A DNA stretch of 64,000 nucleotides from JBJXGE01 sp046154185 (GTDB taxonomy: Bacteria > Planctomycetota > UBA8108 > UBA1146 > JAJFFE01), in NCBI GenBank assembly GCA_046154185.1, contig JBJXGE010000029.1:45370-109369 (forward strand), read 5' to 3'. A program made the position numbers and the translations under genes. The notes beneath the pieces were generated by a model, which had not been told where the DNA came from, did no database searches, and was given only the letters and a program-made list of their open reading frames with translations. Positions 37,868 to 46,244 of this stretch are shown in pieces (position 1 is the first letter of the stretch; each line of letters begins with the position of its first letter).

Positions 37868-38485
37868 TTACCGAACCTGCTTGAACTCGGAACCCTGGAG
37901 CCACGTCCGGAACGCCGCGGCCGCCCGGCCGCGGTGACTGATGAGATCTTTCGCAGCGGGCTCGAGTTCGGCAAGCGTTCTCGTCTCCGTGTCGGGCACA
38001 AAAATCGGGTCATAACCGAAGCCGCCGCCGCCGACCGGCGTGCTGCGGAGATAACCGGTCAACTCGCCGCGAAAACTCGCGGGCGCGGCGTTCGGGCGCC
38101 AGAGAACGAGCACGCACACGAAGCGGGCGCGCCGCGCCGCGCGACCATCCAGACCTTTGGTCTCGTCCAAAAGTCGCGCGAGGTTTTGCGCATCGGATGC
38201 GCCGATCCCAGCGTAGCGCGCGCTGTGAATCCCCGGTGCGCCATCGAGCGCCGCAACTTCGAGCCCGGAATCATCCGCCAACGACGGCAGTCCGGACCAA
38301 GTGAAATAACTTCTCGCTTTGATCGTGGCGTTTTCGAGGTAACTGTCGCCGTCCTCGACCGGCGTCGGAGGAGTCGCGCCGAGCGATTCAATGTCGATAA
38401 GAAAGGCGTCGTCGGCGCCGAGCAAGCGCCGGAATTCCTCACGCTTGTGACGGTTGCCGGTGGCCAGTAGGATTTTGCCGCTCAT
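37868..38485 (-). CDS. rdgB: XTP/dITP diphosphatase (RdgB/HAM1 family)
   Basis: This cleaves non-canonical purine nucleotides (ITP, XTP, dITP) to keep them out of DNA and RNA. The 205-aa sequence has the start LLATGNRHKREEF, the substrate loop TIKARSYF, the catalytic ADDSGLEV, GAPGIHSARYAG and GGGGFGYDPIF, all characteristic. AGAGG precedes the ATG at 38485. The gene is upstream of lepB on the same strand (113-nt gap) and divergent from the exported HEAT-like gene. Confidence 0.95.
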   Translation of the reverse strand: MSGKILLATGNRHKREEFRRLLGADDAFLIDIESLGATPPTPVEDGDSYLENATIKARSYFTWSGLPSLADDSGLEVAALDGAPGIHSARYAGIGASDAQNLARLLDETKGLDGRAARRARFVCVLVLWRPNAAPASFRGELTGYLRSTPVGGGGFGYDPIFVPDTETRTLAELEPAAKDLISHRGRAAAAFRTWLQGSEFKQVR

Positions 38486-38593
38486 GGCGCCTCTCGTAGT
38501 TGGACCTTCCGCCACCGCACGCGCCGATCGATGAAAGGGTAGGGGTCTATCCAACTCGCACGTGAGATTCAAGATCCTCCGCATTCACGAGCG

Positions 38594-39781
38594 ATGACGC
38601 ACTGGCTCGGAGTGCTCGCGTTCACGGGCCTAGCGCTAGCGGCCAGCCCCGGCGCCGATGCGGATGTGCTTCGACTCCGTAACGGCAACTCGATCGAGGG
38701 TAAGGTGACGCGGCTCGATGACGGCAGTTTTCGCGTCAAAATCGATGTCGGTCAAGAAGTCGTGATCGCCGCGGCGGACGTGCTCAATTGCGAGGCTCGC
38801 GAAGCGCCGTTCGATGAACTCGAGCGCCGTCTCGATCAAATCGGCGCCGCTGACCTGGATGCACTCGTCGAACTCGGCAGTTGGGCGGAGAGTCAAGGAC
38901 TCAAGACCAGTGCGTTGCGCGTTTTTGAGCGAGTGCTTGCCGTCGATCCGAATCATGAGGGCGCGCGCGACCGCCTTGGATTCGTGCTGCACCGCAATCG
39001 CTGGGTGCCGCGCAAGGAACTCAAGAAGCTGCAACTCGTCAACTTCCGCGGCGCCTGGCGAACGCGCGAAGAGGTCGAGCGGTTGCGGAGCGCAGAGGCG
39101 GTCGCGCAGCTCGATCGTGAGCTGGCGGACTTGCGACACGAAAACAAATTCATCCGCGAGAACGCGATTCAGCAACTGGTCAAGAACGATGATCCGCTGC
39201 TGATCGACACCCTGCTGGTTCGGCTGCGCGGCGACGATCCGCTCGTTCGCATGGTGACCGCGCGCATGCTCGGCAATCATGCGTTCGAGGTTTCGGCCGC
39301 GGCGATCTACGCAGCGGCGCTCGCGGAGAGTCGAAACGAAGCGTTCAAGGCGATGGCGCTCGTGCTCGGCTCGTTTGGTCGCGGCGAATTCGGCGAGTGG
39401 GTTGCGCGCGATTTGGCGCGCGCGGCCGAACTGCCGCCGCACAGCGTTCAAACATTGCTTGCACTTGCCGAGGCATTCCCGCATCGCGCGGTGGTGCAAC
39501 CCCTCATCGATTTGCGCGCATCGGAAGTTTGGGGCGCCGCCGCCGATCGCGCGCTGATGACGCTGCTCGGCGCGGTGTCGCGCAGCCGTGATGCGTGGCA
39601 GCAACTGTGGTCAGCCGCCGGGAGTTCCGCGGCGCCAGATCTCGGCTCCGGCTGGCTGAAGTCGACAAACCCGACGCGCAAAGTTTCAGGCTCGCTCACA
39701 CCCGATTTGCCGGGACGGCGAGCGCTGGATTTCCAACCGGGACGGCTCGATCGCCAACAGGGACAGGCGGGTGGGAGTTGA
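38594..39781 (+). CDS. Exported protein with small beta domain, TPR-like and HEAT-like repeats
   Basis: This 395-aa protein has a short signal peptide (residues 1-22, WLGVLAFTGLALAASPGAD). A small beta domain (DVLRLRNGNSIEGKVTRLDDG) resembles the one in the protein at 18930. A TPR-like segment (ALRVFERVLAVDPNHEGARD) follows, then HEAT-type helices (about 180-340, e.g. DPLVRMVTARMLGNHAFEVS). The C-terminus is Arg/Gly-rich. Its stop overlaps the TTG start of the next gene by 4 nt (TTGA). Probably a periplasmic scaffold; the specific role is unknown. Confidence 0.75.
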   Translation: MTHWLGVLAFTGLALAASPGADADVLRLRNGNSIEGKVTRLDDGSFRVKIDVGQEVVIAAADVLNCEAREAPFDELERRLDQIGAADLDALVELGSWAESQGLKTSALRVFERVLAVDPNHEGARDRLGFVLHRNRWVPRKELKKLQLVNFRGAWRTREEVERLRSAEAVAQLDRELADLRHENKFIRENAIQQLVKNDDPLLIDTLLVRLRGDDPLVRMVTARMLGNHAFEVSAAAIYAAALAESRNEAFKAMALVLGSFGRGEFGEWVARDLARAAELPPHSVQTLLALAEAFPHRAVVQPLIDLRASEVWGAAADRALMTLLGAVSRSRDAWQQLWSAAGSSAAPDLGSGWLKSTNPTRKVSGSLTPDLPGRRALDFQPGRLDRQQGQAGGS

Positions 39782-40989
39782 GGATCCTTGTCGCCGGCGG
39801 CGCCGGGTACATCGGCAGCCACGCGGTTCGCGAATGTAGCCGGCTCGGCCATGAGCCGGTCATCTTCGACAACTACTCATCCGGCAATCCGCAGGCGGTA
39901 GATGGGCTCGAACTCGTCAGTGGAGACTTGCTCGATCCGCGTAGTTTGCGTTCGGTGTTCGAAACCTTCGCGATCGATGCCGTGCTGCAGTTGGCGTCGG
40001 CCTATCGCGCACCCGCGAATCTCGACAACCCCGTGCACTACTATCGCAACAATGTCGCGGGGACGCTCAACCTCGTGCACGCGATGCTCTCGGCCGGAGT
40101 CGAGCGACTGGTCTATCTTTCGACGGCCGCCGTCTATGGCCTGCCGGCCGAAGTGCCGATCCCAGAACAGCACGAGTGTCGCCCCATCACGACTCATGGA
40201 CGCAGCCAACGAATGATAGAGGAAATGCTGGCCGAGATCGCCAAGCAACAAGGTCTGCGTCACGTGACGCTGCGCTGTTTCACGGCGGCTGGAGCCGATC
40301 AAGCGGGGGATATCGGCGAGGATCGTCGCGATGCGCTGCAGCTCATTCCATCGCTGTTGCTCGCCGCGCTCGGACGCCGCAAGAAATTCAGCATCTTCGG
40401 CACGGACTACGATACGCCTGACGGCACTTGCATTCGTGACTTTGTCCACGTCAGCGACGTCGCGCGCGCGCTACTGCTCGCGCTCGATCGAACGGATACG
40501 TGCGCCGGGCGAGTCTTCAATCTCGGTGGTGGCGAAGGCTACAGCGTGCGTGAAGTGTTGCAGGAAGCGCAGCAGTTGTTTGGCGCGTCCATCGCGATCG
40601 AAGTCTTGGGGCGAAGATCCGGCGATGTGCCGGTGCAGGTGGCGGCGTGCGACGCCGCCCGCGAAGCGCTTGATTGGACGCCGCGAGAATCGGACCTGCG
40701 CAATATTCTCGAGACGGCGTGGGCCTGGCATCGCCGCCATCCGTCGGGCTATGGTTCTGCGGCGCCCAGTGACACGGCGCAGTCTGATCAAAACACCAAG
40801 TTGTTTGGCGACATCGCCTGTCGTCTCGGTTATGTTTCGCAAGAAGATGTGCAGCGCGCATTAGAGCGCCAAGAGCGGGAGATGCAGCTCGGTAACCAGC
40901 ACAAGCTCATCGGCATGCACATGCTCGAAATGGGCATGCTTTCCATTTCGCAACTCATCGAGATTCTCAAGTACTACGAAGAGCGGTAA
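39778..40989 (+). CDS. GalE-like epimerase homologue lacking the catalytic Tyr/Lys, fused to an MshEN-like tail
   Basis: This 403-aa protein begins with the NAD-binding motif VAGGAGYIGSHAV. It follows UDP-glucose 4-epimerase closely (YYRNNVAGTLNLV, FGTDYDTPDGTCIRDFVHV, FNLGGGEGYSVREV). The catalytic YxxxK, normally within PYGRSK, is HGRSQ here, giving His140 and Gln144. The usual FNAAGA is FTAAGA. It is probably inactive as a classical epimerase. The last 66 residues contain two copies of the MshEN spacing (G-x2-hydrophobic pair-x2-G...L-x3-L), as in the N-domains of secretion ATPases that can bind cyclic di-GMP; the leading Arg is absent. The TTG start overlaps the previous stop. Both the sugar-nucleotide role and a signalling role are inferred. 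Confidence 0.88.
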   Translation: MRILVAGGAGYIGSHAVRECSRLGHEPVIFDNYSSGNPQAVDGLELVSGDLLDPRSLRSVFETFAIDAVLQLASAYRAPANLDNPVHYYRNNVAGTLNLVHAMLSAGVERLVYLSTAAVYGLPAEVPIPEQHECRPITTHGRSQRMIEEMLAEIAKQQGLRHVTLRCFTAAGADQAGDIGEDRRDALQLIPSLLLAALGRRKKFSIFGTDYDTPDGTCIRDFVHVSDVARALLLALDRTDTCAGRVFNLGGGEGYSVREVLQEAQQLFGASIAIEVLGRRSGDVPVQVAACDAAREALDWTPRESDLRNILETAWAWHRRHPSGYGSAAPSDTAQSDQNTKLFGDIACRLGYVSQEDVQRALERQEREMQLGNQHKLIGMHMLEMGMLSISQLIEILKYYEER

Positions 40990-40996
40990 CTCGACG

Positions 40997-41980
40997 ATGG
41001 CGCCGGAGATTCAACGAGCAGCGTACCGCGGTCTCGGCCGCTCGCTTTTGCTATGCGCGGTTTTGCTGTCCAGCTGCGTCGGTCCAAATCTCGGCGACCG
41101 CGACTCAGACGACGCGCAACCCGACGCAACCGTTGCGATCGTCGGCGACACCGTCATTACGCGCGCGGCACTCAAGGCGCGCATCCTCGAACGTCATTAC
41201 GGTCGGCGGGCCTTGCTCGGCGTGATTCGCGAGGAGTTGTTCGTGCGTGAAGCGGCGGCCCTCGGCGTTTCGGTGACGAGTGCCGAGCTCGACGCGGCGG
41301 TTGCCGATGAACTGCGACCGTTTCTTGAGGGTGACGCCGCCGACCGCGAAAACTTTCTCGCCGAACTCGGTGGGAAGGGGATGACGCTCGAGGACGTGCA
41401 ACAGAGTCTGCGACCCGAGCTTCGCAATCGCCTCTTGATCGAACGCGTAGTTCTCGGAAACCGCGAAGTTTCTGAGCTGCAAGTGCAAAGCTACTACGAG
41501 CAGACTTTTCAGCAGCCCCGGGTTCGCTTGCGACATATTGCTTTTCCGTTTGAGCAAATCGGCACGCCGAGCGCAGAGTGCATCGAGGCGACGCGAACCT
41601 TGGCGCTGCAAGTGCGCGCGCGAATCGAAGCCGGCGAGGATTTCGCGGCTCTTGCCCGCGAGCACTCGGGGATGCCGGACACCGCCGAGCGGGGCGGCGA
41701 GTTGGGTTGGGTGAGCGCGCAACATCTCACGGATCCGAAGCTCGCCGAAGCTGTGTTTGGCCTCGCGGTCGGAACAGTTTCAGCGCCGATTCAAGACGGT
41801 GAGTATGGCTTCCAACTCTTCGAGGTCATGGAGGCGCAGCCGCAGCGTCCGCTCGCGGAAGTGCGGGAACAATTGCTGGACGAACTCAAACGCATGCCGC
41901 CGACGCCCGAAGAAGTTACGGAGATCGAGCAGCTCTTGCGAGATCGCTGTTCCGTGACCGTGTTCGACGAGAACCTGTAG
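40997..41980 (+). CDS. PpiC/SurA-type peptidyl-prolyl isomerase lipoprotein
   Basis: This 327-aa protein has a lipoprotein signal (LLLCAVLLSSC, Cys near residue 27). A SurA_N-like helical domain (about 45-170, AIVGDTVITRAALKARILER) follows. The parvulin domain is at about 175-285 (RVRLRHIAFPF, FAALAREHSG, GGELGWVSAQHL, FGLAVGTVSAPIQDGEYGFQLFEV). Proteins of this kind fold exported proteins at the membrane, like PrsA or SurA. It starts 7 nt after the GalE-like gene and precedes scpB. Confidence 0.9.
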   Translation: MAPEIQRAAYRGLGRSLLLCAVLLSSCVGPNLGDRDSDDAQPDATVAIVGDTVITRAALKARILERHYGRRALLGVIREELFVREAAALGVSVTSAELDAAVADELRPFLEGDAADRENFLAELGGKGMTLEDVQQSLRPELRNRLLIERVVLGNREVSELQVQSYYEQTFQQPRVRLRHIAFPFEQIGTPSAECIEATRTLALQVRARIEAGEDFAALAREHSGMPDTAERGGELGWVSAQHLTDPKLAEAVFGLAVGTVSAPIQDGEYGFQLFEVMEAQPQRPLAEVREQLLDELKRMPPTPEEVTEIEQLLRDRCSVTVFDENL

Positions 41981-42011
41981 CGCGGACCCCAAGTCCGAAG
42001 GAGGCCCGAGC

Positions 42012-42920
42012 GTGATTGCGCGCAGAACAAGAATAGATTCTAGAGTAACCGGGCGCGCCGATTCGGCGACGGCGAACGGACCGGCGAATTCTGGCGCTGC
42101 CGATGAGATCGCGGCAGCGGAGAGCGTTCGCGCGCAGGTCGACACCGAACAGGTCAACACTGAAACAGCGGCGGCGGACGACGCGCACGAACTCTCCGCG
42201 TCGGACGATTCCGCGCCGACGGATACAGTGTCATCGAATACAGTGTCATCGAATACAGTGTCATCGACGGACCCGAACGGCGCACGCCGGGCGCCGCGTC
42301 GCCGCCGCGCCGCAGTGATCGACTTCGAGGCGGAGCCGGTCGAACGACTCGCGGGGGAAGGCCTGCGCGCGGCCCTCGAGTCGATGTTGTTCGCGTCGAG
42401 CACCATTCTCTCGCTTCCGCAATTGGTCGCGCTCGTTCCGGAGGCCGAGCCATCGGCCGTTTCCGCGATGCTCGACACTCTGCTAGAGGAGTCGAATCGA
42501 CCGGGCGCCGGGTATCGTCTGGTGCTCGAAGCCGGGGGCTACCGATTTCTGACCACACCCGAATGTGCGCCGTTCGTCGCGCGCCTGCGCGGCGAGGCGC
42601 GCCGCGTGCGGCTCTCGAAAGCGGCATTCGAAACACTGGCGCTCGTCGCTTATCGCCAGCCGATTCGCAAGTCCGACATCGACGCCATCCGCGGCGTCCA
42701 GTCGAGCGCGATCATGAAGAGTCTCCTGGATTGGCAACTCATCGAGATCATCGGACGCGACGAACAAAGCCTCGGCAAGCCGCTGCTCTACACCACGACC
42801 TCGTTCTTTCTGGAACAATTCGGCCTCGCGGGCGTCAGCGAGCTGCCGGACCAGCGGCAGTTTCTTGAGCAATATGGCATCTCGACGGTCGACGTCGACG
42901 CCTTGGTAAAAGATCAATAG
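42012..42920 (+). CDS. scpB: Segregation and condensation protein B
   Basis: ScpB is the winged-helix kleisin partner of SMC-ScpA in chromosome condensation. Residues about 115-300 are the ScpB domain (LRAALESMLFASSTILSLPQL, FETLALVAYRQPIRKSDIDAIRG, GRDEQSLGKPLLYTTT). The first 105 residues are a low-complexity extension rich in Ala/Asp/Ser/Thr, containing three 15-bp repeats that encode (D/N)TVSS, then a basic patch RRAPRRRRAA. The GTG start has AAGGAGG 7 nt upstream. scpA and smc are not in the window. Confidence 0.92.
   Translation: MIARRTRIDSRVTGRADSATANGPANSGAADEIAAAESVRAQVDTEQVNTETAAADDAHELSASDDSAPTDTVSSNTVSSNTVSSTDPNGARRAPRRRRAAVIDFEAEPVERLAGEGLRAALESMLFASSTILSLPQLVALVPEAEPSAVSAMLDTLLEESNRPGAGYRLVLEAGGYRFLTTPECAPFVARLRGEARRVRLSKAAFETLALVAYRQPIRKSDIDAIRGVQSSAIMKSLLDWQLIEIIGRDEQSLGKPLLYTTTSFFLEQFGLAGVSELPDQRQFLEQYGISTVDVDALVKDQ
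42222..42266. repeat. Three 15-bp in-frame repeats inside scpB
   Basis: (G/A)ATACAGTGTCATCG occurs three times head to tail with exact 15-bp spacing. It encodes DTVSS-NTVSS-NTVSS in the disordered N-terminal extension. Copy number could vary between strains. Confidence 0.85.
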
Positions 42921-42997
42921 TGCACGTTGTCGCCATCCCGTCGCGGTCGGTCGCCATCGAGATTCCGCTCGACTCTCTCGTTCTCGCGGTACCCGCC

Positions 42998-43026
42998 TTG
43001 ACACCGTATTAACCGAGGGCTAACTT
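42998..43026 (+). promoter_or_regulatory. Promoter of the tRNA-Arg-tadA unit
   Basis: TTGACA, a 17-bp spacer and TAACTT end 15 bp upstream of the tRNA-Arg 5' end, which fits initiation a few bases before the tRNA. Confidence 0.65.
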
Positions 43027-43041
43027 CCCCAACTTGGCCTC

Positions 43042-43115
<74 letters not shown>

Positions 43116-43138
43116 TTCACTAACGAAACTGCCTGCGC

Positions 43139-43612
43139 GTGGTTGTCCCCTGGCTCGAAGCCGATCCCGATTTGCGCTACATGCGAATGGCGCTGGCCGA
43201 GGCGCAAATCGCGGGGCAAGACCGCGAAGTGCCCGTCGGCGCAGTTATCGTGCATCCGGAGCGCGGGCTCATCGCTCGCGCTCACAATCTGCGTGAAGGC
43301 CTCAATGATGCCACAGCGCACGCGGAGCTGCTGGCCATCGGCCAAGCCTGCGCGGCGCTCGAATCGTGGCGACTCGAAGAGACTGTGCTGTACTCGACCC
43401 TTGAACCGTGCGCGATGTGCGCCGGTGCAATTCTGCAGGCGCGCATACCGCGCGTCGTGTATGGTGCGCGCGATCCGAAGGCCGGTGCAGTCGAGTCAGT
43501 GGTTCAGCTCTGGCGGCCGGGACTTTTTAACCACGACGTGAGCTGGCGCGGTGGAGTGCTGGATGATGAATGTGCGGCCATGCTGACGCAGTTCTTTCGA
43601 GATCTGCGCTGA
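43139..43612 (+). CDS. tadA: tRNA-specific adenosine deaminase
   Basis: TadA converts A34 of tRNA-Arg(ACG) to inosine so that one tRNA reads CGU, CGC and CGA. The 157-aa protein has the zinc/catalytic HAE (ATAHAELLAI), the PCAMCAGAI zinc motif and the VPVGAVIV entry strand. It uses a GTG start. The substrate tRNA gene is directly upstream under a shared promoter. tRNA-Ser genes, SRP RNA and dnaX follow. Confidence 0.95.
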   Translation: MVVPWLEADPDLRYMRMALAEAQIAGQDREVPVGAVIVHPERGLIARAHNLREGLNDATAHAELLAIGQACAALESWRLEETVLYSTLEPCAMCAGAILQARIPRVVYGARDPKAGAVESVVQLWRPGLFNHDVSWRGGVLDDECAAMLTQFFRDLR

Positions 43613-43648
43613 GTCGCTCGAGAGTTTGCTGACGAACTGAACTGCAGC

Positions 43649-43736
43649 GGAGAGGTGCCAGAGCGGCTGAATGGGCCGGTTTCGAAAACCGGTGTGCCTC
43701 ACGGTACCGGGGGTTCAAATCCCTCCCTCTCCGCCA
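43649..43736 (+). tRNA. tRNA-Ser (anticodon CGA)
   Basis: This 88-nt class II tRNA has acceptor stem GGAGAGG/CCTCTCC, a long variable arm, anticodon loop TTCGAAA (CGA), and encoded CCA. Confidence 0.96.
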
Positions 43737-43830
43737 ACTTTCGACGTCGACGAATTTAGAGTGACAAGTAAAGACGGCGTTGCCTGCGCCGGGCGCGCGA
43801 TGAGATGCGCGGTGAAACAGAAGATGCGCC

Positions 43831-43918
<88 letters not shown>

Positions 43919-43944
43919 AAGAAATTTGCCGAGTTTCAAGAGTT

Positions 43945-44034
43945 CCGGAGTCCGTCAATCGTTGGACTGTGAACCTGGTCAGGCCCGAAAGGGAGCAGCC
44001 ACAGCAGATCCCCAGCGGTGTGATCGGGCTCCGG
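43945..44034 (+). ncRNA. ffs: Signal recognition particle RNA (4.5S type)
   Basis: This RNA of about 90 nt has the conserved SRP tip GGTCAGGCCCGAAAGGGAGC, followed by AGCCACAGCAG. The ends pair (CCGGAG... with ...CTCCGG). A run of eight T residues follows (44035-44042), giving a built-in terminator. It binds Ffh for cotranslational membrane targeting. The order tadA - SRP RNA - dnaX - ybaB - recR is the same as in Bacillus subtilis. Confidence 0.95.
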
Positions 44035-44123
44035 TTTTTTTTGGCTGGCGCGCGAACGCGCGGCACCGTCGCCGGCGCGAGTTTGGCCTTGTGTTGGGCT
44101 CGTTGGAGCGTTTCGATACCTAC

Positions 44124-45821
44124 ATGGAGACCCGACCGCAAGTGTCGAATGAGTCGCTGGAAGCGGGCGCCGACGGCGCTTACCAAGTCATCGCGCGGCG
44201 TTATCGGCCGCGTTTCTTCAGCGAAGTCGCCGGGCAAGAGGCGATTGCCGAGTCGCTCCGTCAAGCGATACTGCAGCACCGTCTCGCCCATGCCTACTTA
44301 TTTTGCGGGCCGCGCGGGGTCGGTAAGACTTCCATGGCGCGGATTTTCGCCCGTGCCTTGCGCTGTCCGGAAAGCGTCGATGCCAATCCCTGCGATCGCT
44401 GCACGACCTGCGCGCGCATCCTGTCGGGCGAAGACCTCGATGTGTTGGAACTCGACGGCGCTTCGCATCGCGGTATCGATGATGTGCGGGAACTGATTCA
44501 ACACGTGCGCTATGCGCCGACTTCCGGGCGCTATCGCATTTTCATCATCGACGAAGTGCACATGCTGACCCGCGAGGCGTTCAATGCGCTCTTGAAGACG
44601 CTCGAGGAGCCGCCGGCCCATGTGAAGTTTATTTTCGCGACCACCGAGCCCGAGAAGTTGCCAGCGACCGTGTTGTCGCGTTGCCAGCGTTGTGACTTCG
44701 CCGCCATGGCGCCCGACGCGATCGTCAAGCGACTCGCGCAGATCTGTGAACTCGAAGGCGCAGCACCCGAACCGGAAGTGCTCGTGCGGATCGCGCGCCT
44801 CGCCAAGGGCGGCATGCGCGATGCGCAGTCTTTGCTCGATCAATTGCTATCGTTCAGCGGACCCAAGGCGACGATTGCGGATCTCGATCGGCTGACCGGC
44901 CGCGTCTCGCCGGAGGTCGTGAATCAAATCTTGGACCTAGCATTCGGCTCGCACTCCGCGGAGTTGCTCGAACGCTGCGCGCATCACGAGCGCAGCGGGA
45001 CCGATCCGAGTGTGTTGGTCGAACAATTGATCGATGGCGTGCGCGAGCGGGTGCACGCCGGCGTGAAGAGCGGCTGGCGCGATGAGCAGATCGAGACGCA
45101 CGTTCTTGGTCTTGAGTTGTTGCAAGAAGCCCGGCATCGCATGCGGCAGCTCGGTCGGGCGGAAGTGACGTTGGAACTTGCGCTCCTGCGATTGTCGACC
45201 CTGCCGAGGTTAGTTCCGCTTGCCTCGTTGTTGGAGAGCGCCGGGCCGCCGAATCCGCAAGTGACCGCGACCACGTCCAAGCCGATTCGCGCCGGTGACG
45301 CGCACAGCGCGCGACCGGCGACGGTGGTCGCGCCGAATCGTGAGCGGAGCGCCGTCGGCGCGCCGGAAATTGTCAACACCGCGGGCGCCGTCGGCGCCGG
45401 CTTCGATCGAGATCGCGTGGCGGAGTGTCTGCGCGCGGTATCGATGCCCTTCGCCAAAATGGTGGAGCCGAGCGTGCGTCTCGATCCCGTGCAGCGCGTC
45501 GTGCGCATCGAACTCTCGGCGAGTGCGCGCAATCTGCTGACCGACGATCGCGCGCAGATGCTGCGCAGCCAGTTTGATCGCGCATTTGGCGCCGGAGTGC
45601 GACTCGAGCTGATAGCCGCGAACGACCCCGGCCGGGCCGGCGGCGGGGCCGCGGTCGCGCAGCTAGAGGAGAGTGCCGCGCCAGCAGCGAGTGAGTCGAA
45701 AACGACGAAGGAGCCGATCGCGCCGGCGCCGTCGGCAAGTCTTGGCAACTCGAGCGCGCCGCCCATCGTCGACAAGGCGGTCGAGATTTTTCGTGGCAAG
45801 TTGCGCGGTGGGGGCAAGTAG
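44124..45821 (+). CDS. dnaX: DNA polymerase III subunit gamma/tau
   Basis: DnaX is the ATPase of the clamp loader that places the sliding clamp on DNA. The 565-aa protein has YQVIARRYRPRFFSEVAGQE, Walker A FCGPRGVGKTS, the zinc cysteines (CPES...NPCDRCTTC), Walker B IFIIDEVHML and the sensor FATTEPEKLP. Domain III and a Pro/Ala-rich tail with a short C-terminal domain follow. The ATG at 44124 was chosen because the family N-terminus begins soon after; an in-frame upstream extension would run back through the SRP RNA. I see no obvious A-rich slippery site for gamma/tau frameshifting. Confidence 0.95.
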   Translation: METRPQVSNESLEAGADGAYQVIARRYRPRFFSEVAGQEAIAESLRQAILQHRLAHAYLFCGPRGVGKTSMARIFARALRCPESVDANPCDRCTTCARILSGEDLDVLELDGASHRGIDDVRELIQHVRYAPTSGRYRIFIIDEVHMLTREAFNALLKTLEEPPAHVKFIFATTEPEKLPATVLSRCQRCDFAAMAPDAIVKRLAQICELEGAAPEPEVLVRIARLAKGGMRDAQSLLDQLLSFSGPKATIADLDRLTGRVSPEVVNQILDLAFGSHSAELLERCAHHERSGTDPSVLVEQLIDGVRERVHAGVKSGWRDEQIETHVLGLELLQEARHRMRQLGRAEVTLELALLRLSTLPRLVPLASLLESAGPPNPQVTATTSKPIRAGDAHSARPATVVAPNRERSAVGAPEIVNTAGAVGAGFDRDRVAECLRAVSMPFAKMVEPSVRLDPVQRVVRIELSASARNLLTDDRAQMLRSQFDRAFGAGVRLELIAANDPGRAGGGAAVAQLEESAAPAASESKTTKEPIAPAPSASLGNSSAPPIVDKAVEIFRGKLRGGGK

Positions 45822-45861
45822 CGCGCCAGCTTCGACGCGGCGCGGACCCTAAGGAGGACTA

Positions 45862-46182
45862 ATGGCAGCTGGTGGAGACATGAGTCACTTGATTCAGCAC
45901 GCGCAGCGTTTGCAGCGCGAGATGAAGCAAGTGCAAGAGGAACTCAAGAAGCGCATCGTTTCAGGTGAAGCGGGCGGCGGACAAGTGAAGGTCTTTTTCA
46001 ACGGGCAACAAGAAGCCCTCAAGATCGAGATCGATCCGCAAGTCGTCGACCCCGCGGACTTGGGATTGCTAGAAGACTTACTCCTCATCGCGATGAAGAG
46101 CGGCCTCGAAAAATCGAAGACGCTTTCGCAGGAAGAGATGGGGCGCCTGACCGGCGGAGTGAACATTCCAGGTTTGTTTTAA
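45862..46182 (+). CDS. ybaB: YbaB/EbfC nucleoid-associated protein
   Basis: This 106-aa DNA-binding protein has the family layout: an N-terminal helix (LIQHAQRLQREMKQVQEEL), a glycine-containing beta hairpin (SGEAGGGQVKVFFNGQQEAL) and a C-terminal helix ending in a Gly/Pro tail. AAGGAGG precedes the ATG. It sits between dnaX and recR, its usual place. Confidence 0.95.
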   Translation: MAAGGDMSHLIQHAQRLQREMKQVQEELKKRIVSGEAGGGQVKVFFNGQQEALKIEIDPQVVDPADLGLLEDLLLIAMKSGLEKSKTLSQEEMGRLTGGVNIPGLF

Positions 46183-46244
46183 TCGGCGACGAGTCGGTTC
46201 GGGGCTTGCGGCGCGCGCGATGACTTGAACTGGAAGGTACGGCG

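Noticed and set aside
44124..45821. Programmed frameshift site in dnaX
   Set aside because: No A-rich slippery heptamer with a following hairpin was seen; the gene appears to make a single product.
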